A stretch of DNA of 45,480 nucleotides from Bacilli bacterium (GTDB lineage: Bacteria > Bacillota_I > Bacilli_A > RF39 > UBA660): assembly GCA_016283935.1 (NCBI GenBank), contig JAEENX010000024.1, forward strand, positions 1 through 45,480, in the 5' to 3' direction. Below the pieces are notes generated by a model, which saw nothing but the letters and a program-made list of their open reading frames with translations, made no database searches and had not been told where the DNA came from. The translations under genes and the position numbers were made by a program. This document shows positions 15,947-26,988 of the stretch, in pieces. The number at the start of each line of letters is the position of its first letter. The first letter of the stretch is position 1.

Positions 15947-17149
15947 ATGGTAGAATTACTTGCACCTGCTGGATCATTAGAAAAACTTAAATATGCATTT
16001 TTATATGGTGCTGATGCATGTTATTTAGGTTATAAGAATTTTTCATTAAGAGCTAATGCTAAAAACTTCTCTAAAGAAGAATTAAAGGAAGTATGTGAAT
16101 ATGCTCATTCATTAGGAAAGAAAATATATGTTACATGTAATATAGTTTTCCATAATGATGATTTAGATGGATTATTAGATTATTTAAAATATCTAGAATC
16201 AATTCATGTAGATGCAATACTTGCATCTGATATAACAGTAATGCGTTTAATGAAAGAAAATAATATTAAAGTAGACTTACATGTTTCTACTCAAGCTAGT
16301 ACATTAAATTATGAAGTAGCTAAATTCTATAAAGAAGAATTTGGAGCAACTAGAGTAGTACTTGCAAGAGAAGCTTCTAAAGAAGATATTGAAAGAATTT
16401 ATGAAGAAACAGGAATGGAAATTGAATGTTTCTGTCATGGAGCTATGTGTACATCTATAAGTGGTAGATGTGTATTATCTAACTATTGTACTAATAGAGA
16501 TTCTAACCGTGGTGGATGTGCTCAAATATGTAGATGGGTATTTGATTATTATAAAAATGATAAAAAGATTACTGATACACCATTTAGCATGACACCTAAA
16601 GATCTAAATATGGTATCTCTTATACAAGATATGATTAATTCACATGTATTCTCATTTAAGATAGAAGGAAGAATGCGTTCAATCTATTATGTTTCTACAG
16701 TAATCTTAGTATATAGAAGATTAATGGATAAGATATTAGATGGAACACTTACTCCTGAATATGCTAAATATTCACTTAATATTTTAAATAGAGTTGCTAA
16801 TCGTGAATCTACTCCTCAATTCTTTGATAAGTTACCAGGAGTAAATGAACAATACTACTTAGGTAGAGATGAATTATCTAATCAAGATTTCTTAAGTTTA
16901 GTGCTTGATTATAAAGATGGAGTTGTAACACTTGAACAAAGAAATAACTTCAAATTAGGTGATACAGTTCAATTCTTTGGACCTAACATGGAAACTATTT
17001 CATGGACAGTTGATAATATAATTGATGATGAAGGTAACAATATAGATGTTGCTAGACATCCTCAAATGATAATAAAAATGAATATACCTTTTGAAGTTCA
17101 TAAAGATGATATGATGCGTATAAAAGTATATGATGAAAAAGAATCTTAA
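15947..17149 (+). CDS. trhP2: peptidase U32-family tRNA hydroxylation protein, subunit 2
   Basis: The 400-residue product opens with ELLAPAGSLEKLKYAFLYGADACYLG, the U32 signature. It holds a Cys cluster at about residues 164-198 (ECFCHGAMC, GRCVLSNYC, GGCAQICRW) likely to bind an iron-sulphur cluster. FSMTPKDLNMVSLIQDM and FKIEGRMRS follow. It corresponds to YrrO, the partner of subunit 1 in 5-hydroxyuridine formation. The ATG at 15947 is used because TAGGTGG lies six bases upstream. Confidence 0.88.
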   Translation: MVELLAPAGSLEKLKYAFLYGADACYLGYKNFSLRANAKNFSKEELKEVCEYAHSLGKKIYVTCNIVFHNDDLDGLLDYLKYLESIHVDAILASDITVMRLMKENNIKVDLHVSTQASTLNYEVAKFYKEEFGATRVVLAREASKEDIERIYEETGMEIECFCHGAMCTSISGRCVLSNYCTNRDSNRGGCAQICRWVFDYYKNDKKITDTPFSMTPKDLNMVSLIQDMINSHVFSFKIEGRMRSIYYVSTVILVYRRLMDKILDGTLTPEYAKYSLNILNRVANRESTPQFFDKLPGVNEQYYLGRDELSNQDFLSLVLDYKDGVVTLEQRNNFKLGDTVQFFGPNMETISWTVDNIIDDEGNNIDVARHPQMIIKMNIPFEVHKDDMMRIKVYDEKES

Positions 17150-17166
17150 TTAGATTCTTTTTTTAT
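17138..17166 (+). terminator. terminator after trhP2
   Basis: AAAGAATCT (17138-17146), five-base loop, AGATTCTTT (17152-17160) and Ts. The 5' arm is coding sequence. Confidence 0.9.
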
Positions 17167-17194
17167 TGAAATAATGTATAATTACAATTATAAT
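17166..17194 (+). promoter_or_regulatory. promoter of the 17224 gene
   Basis: TTGAAA (17166-17171), 17 bases, TATAAT (17189-17194). Confidence 0.75.
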
Positions 17195-17223
17195 AAGCAA
17201 CACACAAAAAGGGGACAATAGAC

Positions 17224-17916
17224 ATGACAAAAGATGAATTAGAAAGCTTGAAAGAACAAATTGATTATTTTAAAGAAGTAGTACAAAATATATTAGATAA
17301 TATTAATGATCCAATGTTAGACTTTTTAGTATTTGATGGAGAAATTGTATCAATGAATAAAGAAGAAGGCATAATAGATACAATGGATGTAGTAGATAAT
17401 ACTATATATTTATTAAATGATGAACTAGATAAAAAGAACAAGAAATTAAAGAAATATAGACGTGATGCAAAAATAGTCCATTTTTGCTATAAAAACTTAA
17501 ATAGATGTGCAATAGTAAGCGCAATAGTATTACTTGCTGCTGCAGTTGGAGGAGCAGTTGTAGTGGCTTTAATATCTGCTTTTTCATTTTTCTTATCATT
17601 AGCGGGATCTACATTACTTATTGAACCAAATGTATTTACAGATGTATATGTAGAAACATGTGAAAGTAGAATAGATGAAATAAAATCTATGCTTGATACT
17701 TTAGATGAAACGGATGATAAGTTAGCTGAATTACTAACACGTATAAGAAATAAAGTAGTAGAAGAAATTAATAAAAAGAATGAAGAAAAAATGCTTTCAA
17801 AAGTAACATGTATTGAACCATATGTTATTCAAAATGAAAAAGAAAATGATAATAAACAAGAAAACAATAATCAAGGATATGGAAAAATATTAAAATTTCC
17901 AGGAAAACTCAGATAA
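17224..17916 (+). CDS. coiled-coil membrane protein, function unknown
   Basis: The 230-residue product has an acidic, helical N-terminal half ending in a Lys-rich stretch (KKNKKLKKYRRD near residue 71). A hydrophobic block follows at about 93-137, probably two helices in a hairpin, containing AAAVGGAVVVALISA. A second helical charged region and a Gln/Asn-rich tail close it. It stands where udk sits in the Bacillus cluster but has no P-loop or kinase motif. I do not recognise it. It has its own promoter and AAAAAGGGG ribosome site. Confidence 0.72.
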   Translation: MTKDELESLKEQIDYFKEVVQNILDNINDPMLDFLVFDGEIVSMNKEEGIIDTMDVVDNTIYLLNDELDKKNKKLKKYRRDAKIVHFCYKNLNRCAIVSAIVLLAAAVGGAVVVALISAFSFFLSLAGSTLLIEPNVFTDVYVETCESRIDEIKSMLDTLDETDDKLAELLTRIRNKVVEEINKKNEEKMLSKVTCIEPYVIQNEKENDNKQENNNQGYGKILKFPGKLR

Positions 17917-17945
17917 TAAAAAATACGTTAAATAGCATATTTTGT

Positions 17946-17974
17946 TTGACTTTTCTATATGATTAGTGTAATAT
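17946..17974 (+). promoter_or_regulatory. promoter of greA
   Basis: TTGACT (17946-17951), 17 bases, TAATAT (17969-17974), with TG just upstream. The leader would be about 43 bases, longer than most here. Confidence 0.75.
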
Positions 17975-18023
17975 TTTAGAGGTAGTTTTATTATATTATT
18001 AAGAAAAAAAAGGAATGATTAAA

Positions 18024-18491
18024 ATGGCAGAAAAGAAAACATTTGATTTAACTCAAGAAGGTTTAGATCAATTAAAAGCAGAATTAGATAAATTAAGATT
18101 AGAAGATAGACCTAGAATTATTCAAGCAATCAAAGATGCAAGAGCTCAAGGTGATTTATCTGAAAATGCTGAATATGACGCAGCCAGAGATGAACAAGCA
18201 AAAACAGAAGAAAGAATAAAAGAAATAGAATACATCGTTGAAAACGCAAACGTAGTAAAAGCTTCTAAATCAAAAGTAGGTATTGGTTCAGTTGTTACAG
18301 TACTATACGTTGATGATGACGAGGAAGAAGAATATAAGATGGTTGGAGAAACTGAAGTTGATATTGATAACAATAAGATTTCAGCTAACTCACCAATTGG
18401 TAAAGCAATCTTTGGACAAAAGGCTGGAGAAACAGTTTCAGTTGAAGCTCCAAATGGTTCATATGAATTAAAAATTGTTAGTATTAACTAA
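18024..18491 (+). CDS. greA: transcription elongation factor GreA
   Basis: The 155-residue product begins with the coiled-coil domain (residues 1-75). Its tip motif DARAQGDLSENAEYDAARDEQ carries the acidic pair that acts in the RNA polymerase secondary channel to trigger cleavage of backtracked RNA. The C-terminal FKBP-like domain ends in SPIGKAIFGQKAGETVSV. The ATG at 18024 has AAGGA nine bases upstream; the in-frame ATG at 18015 is too close to it. It closes the conserved ireB-greA cluster. Confidence 0.95.
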   Translation: MAEKKTFDLTQEGLDQLKAELDKLRLEDRPRIIQAIKDARAQGDLSENAEYDAARDEQAKTEERIKEIEYIVENANVVKASKSKVGIGSVVTVLYVDDDEEEEYKMVGETEVDIDNNKISANSPIGKAIFGQKAGETVSVEAPNGSYELKIVSIN

Positions 18492-18501
18492 CAATTTTTT
18501 T
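18472..18501 (+). terminator. terminator of greA
   Basis: AAATTGTTAGT (18472-18482), loop ATTA, ACTAACAATTT (18487-18497), then Ts. The stop codon lies in the 3' arm. Confidence 0.93.
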
Positions 18502-18565
18502 ATGCCAAAATATTCTTGAAATAAAAAAATATTTATCATATAATTAAATAACTAAGGGGCAAGAT

Positions 18566-19171
18566 ATGGAACATTACTTTACTAACAATTCTAATTTAAA
18601 AAGTGATTTTAGAACAATCAACTATGAATATGCTGGAGATACAATTACATTTACAAGTGATCTAGGTGTATTCTCTAAAGATAAGATAGATTTTGGTTCT
18701 AGATTACTGGTTGAAAATTATTTAAAAAGAGGAGAATCAAACATTTCCTTATTAGATGTAGGATGTGGCTATGGTTTTATAGGATTAACTTTAGCTAAAT
18801 TTAAGAATACTAATTCAACATTAATAGATATAAATAAAAGAGCAGTTCACTTAGCTGAAATGAATATTAAAAATAATAAGATAGTTAATGCACAAGCATT
18901 TGAATCATATATTTACGAAAACGTCACTGGTAAGTATGACGCTATTATTACTAATCCACCTATAAGAGCTGGTAGAGAAGTAGTTATGGGGATACTTAAA
19001 GGAGCAGCCGATCATTTAAATGATAATGGTACTCTATGGTTCGTAATTAGAAAGAATCAAGGTGCAGAAACTATAATGAAATTACTTTCCGATACTTACT
19101 CAATGGAAGTAGTAGAGAAAAGTAAGGGCTTTTATATTATTATTGCGAAAAAGTTATTGACACTAGTATAG
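18566..19171 (+). CDS. ybxB: RsmC/YbxB-like class I methyltransferase
   Basis: The 201-residue product has SAM motif I DVGCGYGFIGLTLA (near residue 68) and the N-P-P-I catalytic motif (ITNPPIRAG near 131) typical of enzymes that methylate exocyclic amines of nucleobases, such as the 16S rRNA methyltransferase RsmC. Bacillus ybxB lies directly upstream of rpoB too. TATAAT at 18539-18544 and AAGGGG give a leader of about 15 bases. The exact target is not shown by the sequence. Confidence 0.85.
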   Translation: MEHYFTNNSNLKSDFRTINYEYAGDTITFTSDLGVFSKDKIDFGSRLLVENYLKRGESNISLLDVGCGYGFIGLTLAKFKNTNSTLIDINKRAVHLAEMNIKNNKIVNAQAFESYIYENVTGKYDAIITNPPIRAGREVVMGILKGAADHLNDNGTLWFVIRKNQGAETIMKLLSDTYSMEVVEKSKGFYIIIAKKLLTLV

Positions 19172-19185
19172 ATTATTGATATACT
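19157..19185 (+). promoter_or_regulatory. promoter of rpoBC
   Basis: TTGACA (19157-19162), 17 bases, TATACT (19180-19185). It overlaps the end of the methyltransferase gene and gives a leader of about 67 bases. That leader contains TTTTTTG and CAAAAAA arms that could form a weak A-T hairpin, but no clear attenuator. Confidence 0.8.
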
Positions 19186-19258
19186 TTTAAATTGGTGACG
19201 TATTTCTTTTTTGCATGGAAATATTTCAAAAAAATTACTATAGTATTGGGGTGAAACA

Positions 19259-22200
19259 ATGTCATACAAAGTACAAAAATTTGGTGACCACAGAGAAAGA
19301 AGATCTTTCTCAAAAACTACTAATAATCTTGCCTTAACAGACTTATTAGAAGTTCAAACAAAATCATATAAATGGTTTATAGAGGAAGGAATAGACGAAA
19401 TATTCAAAGACATTTTCCCAATTGAATCTTTCACAGGAAAAGTTACTTTAACTTTCGATTCTTATGAATTCGGTGAACCTAGATATTCTATTAAAGAATC
19501 TAAGGAACGTATGGTAACATACTCAGCTCCTTTAAGAGTTCAAGCAAGAGTTTTCATTAATGAAACTGGTGAAGTTAAAGAACAAGAAATATTCTTAGGT
19601 GACATGCCAATGATGACTGAATCAGGGACTTTCATCATCAATGGTGTTGAACGTGTTATTCAATCACAATTAGTTCGTAGCCCTTCAATCTATTTCAAGA
19701 AAGAATTAGATAAAAACGGAAGACCTGTTGTATCTGGAGAAATTATTCCTAATAAAGGTACTTGGTTAGAATACGAATTAGACGCTAAAGACGTTGTATG
19801 GGTAAGAATTGATAGAACTAGAAAAGTTACTGCTACAACATTATTAAGAGCTTTAGGTCTATCTACTGATGAAGAAATCTTAGAAGTATATGGAAATGAT
19901 AACCAATTCATTAAAAATACTTTAGAAAAAGATTCTACTAAGAATTCTGATGAAGCCTTAATTGAAATCTATGAAAAATTAAGACCAGGAGAACCAGCAA
20001 CATTAGATTCTGCAAAGAACCAAATGATTACTAGATTCTTTGACAAGTTCCGTTATGATTTAGCTAAAGTAGGACGTTATAAATTTAATAAGAAATTAAA
20101 CATCCTAGATAGAGTATTAAATCAAAAAATCGCTGAAACTATTAAAGTAGATGGTAAAGTAATTATCAAAGACGGTGACGTTATTGATAAAGCTATGCTT
20201 GAAACTTTAAGACCAATATTTGCAGATGGTTATAATGTTAAGGATATAACTATCAATGAAGAATTAGATCAATATAATAAAGTTCAAACTATTAAGATAT
20301 ATGATCCAAAAGATGAAAAGAAAGTTATTACTGTAATTGGTAATGATCAATCTATTGATTCTAAGAGATTAACAATTTCAGATGTATACGCTGCTACATC
20401 ATATTACTTAAACCTATTAGCAGGATTTGGTAATGTTGATGAAATCGACCATTTAGGTAACAGACGTGTAAGACAAGTAGGAGAATTAGTACAAACTCAA
20501 TTTAGATTAGGTATTGCTAGAATGGAAAGAGTTATCCGTGAAAGAATGACTACTCAAGAGTTAGATTCTATTACTCCAAAGACATTAGTTAATATTCGTC
20601 CAGTTACAGCTGCAATGAAAGAATTCTTTGGTTCATCACAATTATCAAAATTCATGGATCAAATTAACCCAATTGCAGAGTTAACTGAAAAGAGACGTTT
20701 ATCATCTTTAGGACCTGGTGGTCTTTCAAGAGATAGAGCTGGTCTAGACGTACGTGACGTTAACGTATCACACTACGGTAGAATTTGTCCTATCGAATCA
20801 CCAGAAGGTGCTAACATCGGATTAATTACTTCTTTAGCATCATTTGCTAAGATTAATGAATACGGATTTATTACTACTCCATATAGAAAAGTAGTTGATA
20901 AACACGTTACTGATGAAATCGTATATTTAACTGCTGATGAAGAAGCAGATTACTATATTGGACAAGCAACAACTCCAATGGATGAAAATAATAACTTTAC
21001 TGTTACAGAAACAATTTGTCGTATAAATGGAGACGATGTAATCGTTCCAGTTGAAAAAATCAATTTCATTGATGTTTCACCATCACAAATCGTTTCTATT
21101 ACAACAAGTATTATTCCATTCCTTGACCATGATGATGCCACTCGTGCATTGATGGGTTCAAACATGCAACGTCAAGCTGTTCCATTATTAAGAACTGAAG
21201 CTCCATTTGTTGGAACTGGTGTTGAATATATTGCTGCAAGAGACTCAGGATCTACAGTAGTATGTAAAAATGATGGTGTAGTAGAATACGCTGACTCATT
21301 AAAGATTGTTGTTAAAACTAAAAAAGATCAAGATGTATATTATTTAGCAAACTTCGAAAAGAGTAATGCTGAATCTTGTATAAATCATTCTCCAATTGTT
21401 AAGGCTGGAGATAAAGTACATAAAGGCGAAGTTATCGCTGATGGTCCATCTACTAATGCTGGAGAATTAGCATTAGGTAAGAATATGACAATTGCATTCA
21501 TGACATGCAATGGTTATAACTACGAAGATGCGATCGTATTAAATGAAAATCTAGTTAAAGATGATGTATTCACATCATTACACCTAGAACATTATGATAT
21601 TGAATGCCGTGATACTAAGTTAGGACCAGAAGAAATCACTAGAGATATTCCTAACGTATCTGAAGCAGCAAGAAAGAACCTTGATGCTGAAGGTATCGTA
21701 AGAATTGGTACTGAAGTTAAAGATGGTGATATCTTAGTTGGTAAAGTAACTCCAAAAGGTGTTCAAGAATTAACAAGTGAAGAAAAATTATTACATGCAA
21801 TATTTGGTGAAAAGACTCGTGAAGTAAGAGACACTTCATTACGTGTACAACACGGAGCAGGTGGTATTGTTCATGATGTTAGAGTTTATACTAAAGAAAA
21901 CTCTGATGAATTACCAGCAGGTGTTTCAAAAGTTATAAGAGTTTATATTATCCAAAAACGTAAGATCCAAGTTGGTGACAAGATGTCAGGTCGTCATGGT
22001 AATAAAGGTGTTGTATCATTAATATTACCTCAAGAAGATATGCCATACATGGCAGATGGTACTCCTGTAGATATTTGTTTAAATCCACAAGGTGTTCCTT
22101 CACGTATGAATATCGGACAAATCCTAGAATTACACTTAGGTATGGCTGCTAAAAAACTTGGTGTATACTGTGCTACTCCAGTATTCGATGGTGCATCAAT

Positions 22201-22921
22201 TGATGAAATCTATGAAATGATGGATGAAGCAGGTATGGATCATGATGGTAAACAATGGTTATACGATGGTAAAACTGGTGAACCATTTGAATCAAGAATT
22301 TCAGTTGGTGTTATGTACATGATCAAGTTACATCACATGGTTGATGATAAATTACATGCACGTTCAACTGGACCATACAGTTTAGTTACTCAACAACCAT
22401 TAGGTGGTAAAGCACAATTTGGTGGTCAAAGATTCGGTGAAATGGAAGTTTGGGCATTATATGCTTATGGTGCTGCTCATGTTCTACAAGAAATGATGAC
22501 TGTTAAATCAGACGATGTTGTTGGTAGAGTTAAAGTATATGAAGCTTTAGTTAAAGGTAAGACAATTTCTACTGCAGGAATTCCTGAATCATTCAGAGTA
22601 TTAATTAAAGAATTCCAAGCATTAGGATTAAATGTTGAAATGTTAGATTATGAAGATAAGATTCATGATTTAAGAGAACTAGAAGCTCAAGAAGAAGAAG
22701 AAAAGGAAGTAGTTACTGTTGATGAAATCGATCCAGTTACTGGTGAAGTTAAACCAAAAGAATCTATTATTCCTGAAATAATTGATCCTCCAAGAGAGGA
22801 TGACACTCCAATCGAAGACTTAGAAGATGAAGAAGACGACGATTACGAGGATGAAGACGAAGAACCAGATTTCGATGAATTAGAAGACATTGAAGCAGGT
22901 TTTGAAGGGGAGGATGAATAA
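19259..22921 (+). CDS. rpoB: RNA polymerase beta subunit
   Basis: The 1220-residue product is a full beta subunit. Landmarks include the rifampicin region (about residues 462-483), the active-centre segment [32 protein letters not shown], and the C-terminal clamp [21 protein letters not shown]. In the rifampicin pocket, the positions equal to E. coli 513, 522 and 526 are Lys464, Ala473 and Glu477 instead of Gln, Ser and His. An acidic tail of about 45 residues, rich in Asp and Glu, follows the conserved end. The stop shares one base with the rpoC start, so the two are coupled. No ribosomal protein genes precede it. Confidence 0.98.
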   Translation: MSYKVQKFGDHRERRSFSKTTNNLALTDLLEVQTKSYKWFIEEGIDEIFKDIFPIESFTGKVTLTFDSYEFGEPRYSIKESKERMVTYSAPLRVQARVFINETGEVKEQEIFLGDMPMMTESGTFIINGVERVIQSQLVRSPSIYFKKELDKNGRPVVSGEIIPNKGTWLEYELDAKDVVWVRIDRTRKVTATTLLRALGLSTDEEILEVYGNDNQFIKNTLEKDSTKNSDEALIEIYEKLRPGEPATLDSAKNQMITRFFDKFRYDLAKVGRYKFNKKLNILDRVLNQKIAETIKVDGKVIIKDGDVIDKAMLETLRPIFADGYNVKDITINEELDQYNKVQTIKIYDPKDEKKVITVIGNDQSIDSKRLTISDVYAATSYYLNLLAGFGNVDEIDHLGNRRVRQVGELVQTQFRLGIARMERVIRERMTTQELDSITPKTLVNIRPVTAAMKEFFGSSQLSKFMDQINPIAELTEKRRLSSLGPGGLSRDRAGLDVRDVNVSHYGRICPIESPEGANIGLITSLASFAKINEYGFITTPYRKVVDKHVTDEIVYLTADEEADYYIGQATTPMDENNNFTVTETICRINGDDVIVPVEKINFIDVSPSQIVSITTSIIPFLDHDDATRALMGSNMQRQAVPLLRTEAPFVGTGVEYIAARDSGSTVVCKNDGVVEYADSLKIVVKTKKDQDVYYLANFEKSNAESCINHSPIVKAGDKVHKGEVIADGPSTNAGELALGKNMTIAFMTCNGYNYEDAIVLNENLVKDDVFTSLHLEHYDIECRDTKLGPEEITRDIPNVSEAARKNLDAEGIVRIGTEVKDGDILVGKVTPKGVQELTSEEKLLHAIFGEKTREVRDTSLRVQHGAGGIVHDVRVYTKENSDELPAGVSKVIRVYIIQKRKIQVGDKMSGRHGNKGVVSLILPQEDMPYMADGTPVDICLNPQGVPSRMNIGQILELHLGMAAKKLGVYCATPVFDGASIDEIYEMMDEAGMDHDGKQWLYDGKTGEPFESRISVGVMYMIKLHHMVDDKLHARSTGPYSLVTQQPLGGKAQFGGQRFGEMEVWALYAYGAAHVLQEMMTVKSDDVVGRVKVYEALVKGKTISTAGIPESFRVLIKEFQALGLNVEMLDYEDKIHDLRELEAQEEEEKEVVTVDEIDPVTGEVKPKESIIPEIIDPPREDDTPIEDLEDEEDDDYEDEDEEPDFDELEDIEAGFEGEDE

Positions 22922-25900
22922 TGATAGACGTTAATAACATAAAAGGTATTAAAATCAGTATTGCTAGCCCTGAAAAGATCAGAGAATGGTCTTACGGTGA
23001 AGTTACTAAACCAGAAACTATCAATTACCGTACTTTAAAACCTGAAAGAGATGGTTTATTCTGTGAAAAGATTTTTGGACCATCTAAAGATTATGAATGT
23101 TCTTGTGGTAAATACAAGAGATTAAGATACAAAAATGTAGTATGTGATAGATGTGGAGTAGAAGTTACAAGTTCTAAAGTTCGTAGAGAACGTATGGGAC
23201 ATATTGAACTTGCTTCTCCATGCTCTCATATTTGGTTCTTTAAAGGTGTTCCTTCAAAGATGGGATTAGTACTTGATATTTCTCCAAGAGAATTAGAAGA
23301 AGTACTATATTTCGTAAGTTATATAGTATTAGATCCTGGTACAGCTCCACTTGCAAAGAAACAAACTTTATCTGATAAAGAATATAGAGCTTACTATGAA
23401 AAATATGGTGATACATTCAAAGTTGGAATGGGTGCTGAAGCTATCAAGACATTACTTCAAGAAGTTGACATCGATAAAGAAGTTGAAGAAGTTAATGCAG
23501 AACTTGAAGGTGCTACAGGACAAAAGAGAGTTAGACTTGTTAAACGTCTAGACTGCTTAGTTGCATTCCAAAAGAGTGGAAATAGACCTGAATGGATGAT
23601 ACTAGATTGTATTCCAGTTATTCCACCAGATTTAAGACCAATGATTCAATTAGACGGTGGTAGATTTGCTACTTCTGACTTAAATGATTTATATAGAAGA
23701 ATCATCAATAGAAATAACAGATTAAAGAAATTACTTGAACTTGGAGCTCCATCAATCATTGTTCAAAATGAAAAGAGAATGCTTCAAGAAGCAGTAGATA
23801 CATTATTCGACAATGGTAGAAGAGGTAGAAGTATTACTAACGCTTCTCAAAGACCATTAAAATCTTTAGCATCAATGCTAAAAGGTAAACAAGGACGTTT
23901 CAGACAAAACTTATTAGGTAAACGTGTTGACTATTCTGGTCGTTCAGTTATCGCTGTTGGTCCATCATTAAAGATGTATCAATGTGGTATTCCAAAAGAA
24001 ATGGCTGTTGAATTATTCAAACCACATGTTATCAATGGTTTAGTTGAAAGAGGATTAGCTCATAACATCAAAGGTGCTAAGAAGTTAATCGATAATAGAG
24101 ACGATGTAATCTGGGATGTTGTAGAAGATGCAATCAAAGAACATCCAGTTATGTTAAACCGTGCCCCAACATTACATAGATTAGGTATCCAAGCATTCGA
24201 ACCTAAACTAGTTCCTGGTAAGGCAATGAGATTACACCCATTAGTATGTACAGGTTTCAACGCTGACTTCGACGGTGACCAAATGGCTATCCATGTACCA
24301 CTATCAGAAGAAGCTAAAGCAGAAGCTAGAATATTAATGTTATCTGCAAACAATATCTTATCTCCAAAGGATGGAAACCCAATCGTTACTCCTGGACAAG
24401 ATATGGTATTAGGAAACTACTATATAACAATGGAAATTACTCGTAAGGCATTACCTTTCTACTTAGTTAAAGGTGATAAATTACCAAAAGATACTATTGA
24501 TTATATTAGACATTTAGATACAGATGAAACAATTGAATATGTAATTGATGACTTAGAAGTTGATACATCAGCAGTTGATTTAAAAACTCCTGGTGAATAT
24601 ACTTATAAGATTGTATTCAAAGATACTAAAGAAACATATATCGAAGGTACTGTTGAAGTATTCGAAGATGAAAAAGCTAAGAAAGCTAAATTAGAAGAAG
24701 TAGCTAAGAAAGATTACAAGAATGATGGTACTATGAAACCAGCAGGTACTTCTGAAGGTAAAGTATTTAAGAACTTAAATGAAGCATTAATGGCTTATGA
24801 AAGAAAAGAATTAGACTTACAAACAAGAATTGCTGTTCCTGTAAGATCTATTAAATACAAATTATTCCCAGAAGATGTAATTGATTCATACTTAGTTACA
24901 ACAATTGGTAAGATTAAATTCAATGAAATTTTACCAGATACATTCCAATACTTAGAAGATTCTTCAAGTGAAAATATCGAAGGAATGACACCAAAGAAAT
25001 ATTTCTTACCAATGGGTGTTAATATTCCATTAGAAATTGCTAAAATGCCAATCGTAAAAGCATTTGGTAAGAAAGACTTAAAGAATATCATTGGAGAAGT
25101 ATATAAGAGAAATAAAACAACTGAAACAAGTATCATGCTTGATAAGTTAAAAGATGCTGGATTCAAATATTCAACTATCGCTGGTATTACATTCTCAATG
25201 AGTGATATCGTAACATCTAAACATAAAGCTGAATATATTGCTGAAGGACAAGAAAAAGTTGAAAAGATTAATAAACAATTTAAACGTGGTTTAATTACTG
25301 ACGAAGAAAGACATGCATCAGTAGTAGATGTATGGAATGGCGTACAAGACTTAGTTCACAACGAACTTGCTGCTTATGCTGATGAACAAATTGAAAACCC
25401 AATCTTCATCATGATGAACTCAGGAGCTCGTGGTAACAAAGGTAACTTCGGACAAATGGCTGGTATGTCAGGTATCATGGCTAAACCAGATGGTACTGAA
25501 GTAGAAGTTCCAATCATTTCTTCACTAGTTGAAGGTCGTCAAGTTAACGAATTCTTCTTAAATACACATGGCGCTCGTAAAGGTTCTGCCGATACAGCGT
25601 TACGTACTGCAGACTCTGGTTACTTAACTAGACGTTTAGTAGATGTATCTCAAGATATTATTATCAGAGAACATGATTGTGGTTCAATCTCAGGATTAAC
25701 TGTAGAAGAATTAATTGATGAAAAAGATGGTTCAGTAATCGAATCATTAACTGAAAGAATTGTTGGTAGATTCGCATCTAAAGATGTAATCAATCCAGAA
25801 ACTAAACAAGTTATCGTAGCAAAAGATGAACTTATTACAGAATCTGCTGCTCGTAAGATTAAGAAAGCCGGAATCAAGAAAGTTGAAATTAGATCAGTAT

Positions 25901-26904
25901 TTACATGTCATGCTAAATCTGGTGTATGCCAAAAATGTTATGGTGTTAACCTAGCAACTGGTAACTTAGTTGAAACTGGTGAAGCTGTTGGTATTATGGC
26001 TGCTCAATCAATTGGTGAACCTGGTACTCAGTTAACAATGCGTACATTCCACTCAGGTGGTGCTGCGCATGGTGGTGACGCTGATATCACTCAAGGTCTT
26101 CCAAGAGTTGTTGAACTTTTCGAAGCTCGTAATCCAAAAGCAAAAGCTACTATTGCTGAATTAACAGGAACAGTAGAAAAGATTGAAAACGTAAATGGTA
26201 AGTGGAAAGTTACTATTAAGAATAATGCTGATTCTCATGAACATACAACTGCATATGACGCTAAGTTAGTTGTAGAAGTTGGTCAAGAAGTTAAAGCAGG
26301 TGACAAGTTAACTCAAGGTGCTATTTCACCAAAAGAATTACTTGCAGTAACAGACCCAATTACAACATTAATGTATATCTTAACTGAAGTACAAAAAGTT
26401 TATAAATCTCAAGGTGTTGATATCTCAGATAAACACGTTGAAATTATTGCTTCACGTATGATTAATAAGATGAAGATTGTTGACGCTGGAGATACAGACT
26501 TAGTTGCTGGATTAACAGTATCAATGAATGAATTCACTGAAAGAAATAAACCAGTTATTCTTGAAGGTGGAGTACCTGCTACTGGAATTCCAGTTATGTT
26601 AGGTATTACTAAGAGTGCTCTTGAAACTGATTCATTCTTATCAGCTGCATCATTCCAAGAAACTACAAGAGTTTTAACAGATGCATCTATAAGAGGAAAG
26701 ATCGATTACTTAAACGGTCTAAAGGAAAACGTTATCTTAGGAAAACTAATTCCTGCTGGAACTGGTTACAAAGATTACTCAAATATCGATATCGAATTAG
26801 AAAAGGAATACTTATCTGATGATGCTTCAGAAGTTCTTGAAAACGAATTCATGAGCGATGATGATGAAGATATCGAAGTACAAACTGTAGAAGAAGAAGC
26901 TTAA
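22921..26904 (+). CDS. rpoC: RNA polymerase beta' subunit with a large insertion
   Basis: The 1327-residue product is complete. It has the N-terminal zinc ribbon ([20 protein letters not shown]), the catalytic [10 protein letters not shown] at residues 447-456 with three metal-binding Asp, the trigger-loop region ([22 protein letters not shown]) and the C-terminal [15 protein letters not shown]. Between GNYYITME (to residue 505) and SEGKVFKN (611) lie about 105 residues, where Bacillus has only about eight. This insertion contains an Ig-like sequence and a charged helix. The product is about 130 residues longer than the Bacillus protein. GGGGAGGATG at the end of rpoB is its ribosome site. Confidence 0.98.
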   Translation: MIDVNNIKGIKISIASPEKIREWSYGEVTKPETINYRTLKPERDGLFCEKIFGPSKDYECSCGKYKRLRYKNVVCDRCGVEVTSSKVRRERMGHIELASPCSHIWFFKGVPSKMGLVLDISPRELEEVLYFVSYIVLDPGTAPLAKKQTLSDKEYRAYYEKYGDTFKVGMGAEAIKTLLQEVDIDKEVEEVNAELEGATGQKRVRLVKRLDCLVAFQKSGNRPEWMILDCIPVIPPDLRPMIQLDGGRFATSDLNDLYRRIINRNNRLKKLLELGAPSIIVQNEKRMLQEAVDTLFDNGRRGRSITNASQRPLKSLASMLKGKQGRFRQNLLGKRVDYSGRSVIAVGPSLKMYQCGIPKEMAVELFKPHVINGLVERGLAHNIKGAKKLIDNRDDVIWDVVEDAIKEHPVMLNRAPTLHRLGIQAFEPKLVPGKAMRLHPLVCTGFNADFDGDQMAIHVPLSEEAKAEARILMLSANNILSPKDGNPIVTPGQDMVLGNYYITMEITRKALPFYLVKGDKLPKDTIDYIRHLDTDETIEYVIDDLEVDTSAVDLKTPGEYTYKIVFKDTKETYIEGTVEVFEDEKAKKAKLEEVAKKDYKNDGTMKPAGTSEGKVFKNLNEALMAYERKELDLQTRIAVPVRSIKYKLFPEDVIDSYLVTTIGKIKFNEILPDTFQYLEDSSSENIEGMTPKKYFLPMGVNIPLEIAKMPIVKAFGKKDLKNIIGEVYKRNKTTETSIMLDKLKDAGFKYSTIAGITFSMSDIVTSKHKAEYIAEGQEKVEKINKQFKRGLITDEERHASVVDVWNGVQDLVHNELAAYADEQIENPIFIMMNSGARGNKGNFGQMAGMSGIMAKPDGTEVEVPIISSLVEGRQVNEFFLNTHGARKGSADTALRTADSGYLTRRLVDVSQDIIIREHDCGSISGLTVEELIDEKDGSVIESLTERIVGRFASKDVINPETKQVIVAKDELITESAARKIKKAGIKKVEIRSVFTCHAKSGVCQKCYGVNLATGNLVETGEAVGIMAAQSIGEPGTQLTMRTFHSGGAAHGGDADITQGLPRVVELFEARNPKAKATIAELTGTVEKIENVNGKWKVTIKNNADSHEHTTAYDAKLVVEVGQEVKAGDKLTQGAISPKELLAVTDPITTLMYILTEVQKVYKSQGVDISDKHVEIIASRMINKMKIVDAGDTDLVAGLTVSMNEFTERNKPVILEGGVPATGIPVMLGITKSALETDSFLSAASFQETTRVLTDASIRGKIDYLNGLKENVILGKLIPAGTGYKDYSNIDIELEKEYLSDDASEVLENEFMSDDDEDIEVQTVEEEA

Positions 26905-26920
26905 TAAGCTTCTTTTTTTT
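26893..26920 (+). terminator. terminator of rpoBC
   Basis: AAGAAGCTT (26894-26902), three-base loop, AAGCTTCTT (26906-26914), then a long T-run. The stop codon lies in the loop region. Confidence 0.93.
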
Positions 26921-26988
26921 GCAATTTTTTCTTTAATATTTATTCTATTTGTTATATAATTTACATAGAGTAAGGTTTGAGGAAATAT

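Noticed and set aside
19190-19258. Possible attenuator in the rpoB leader
   Set aside because: Only a weak A-T hairpin (TTTTTTG with CAAAAAA) can be drawn and no T-tract follows it.
24795-25166. 123-codon minus-strand open frame in rpoC
   Set aside because: Shadow of rpoC: the sense frame encodes conserved beta' sequence and the antisense frame has no ribosome site or known motif. The same holds for other antisense frames in rpoB, dnaK and greA.
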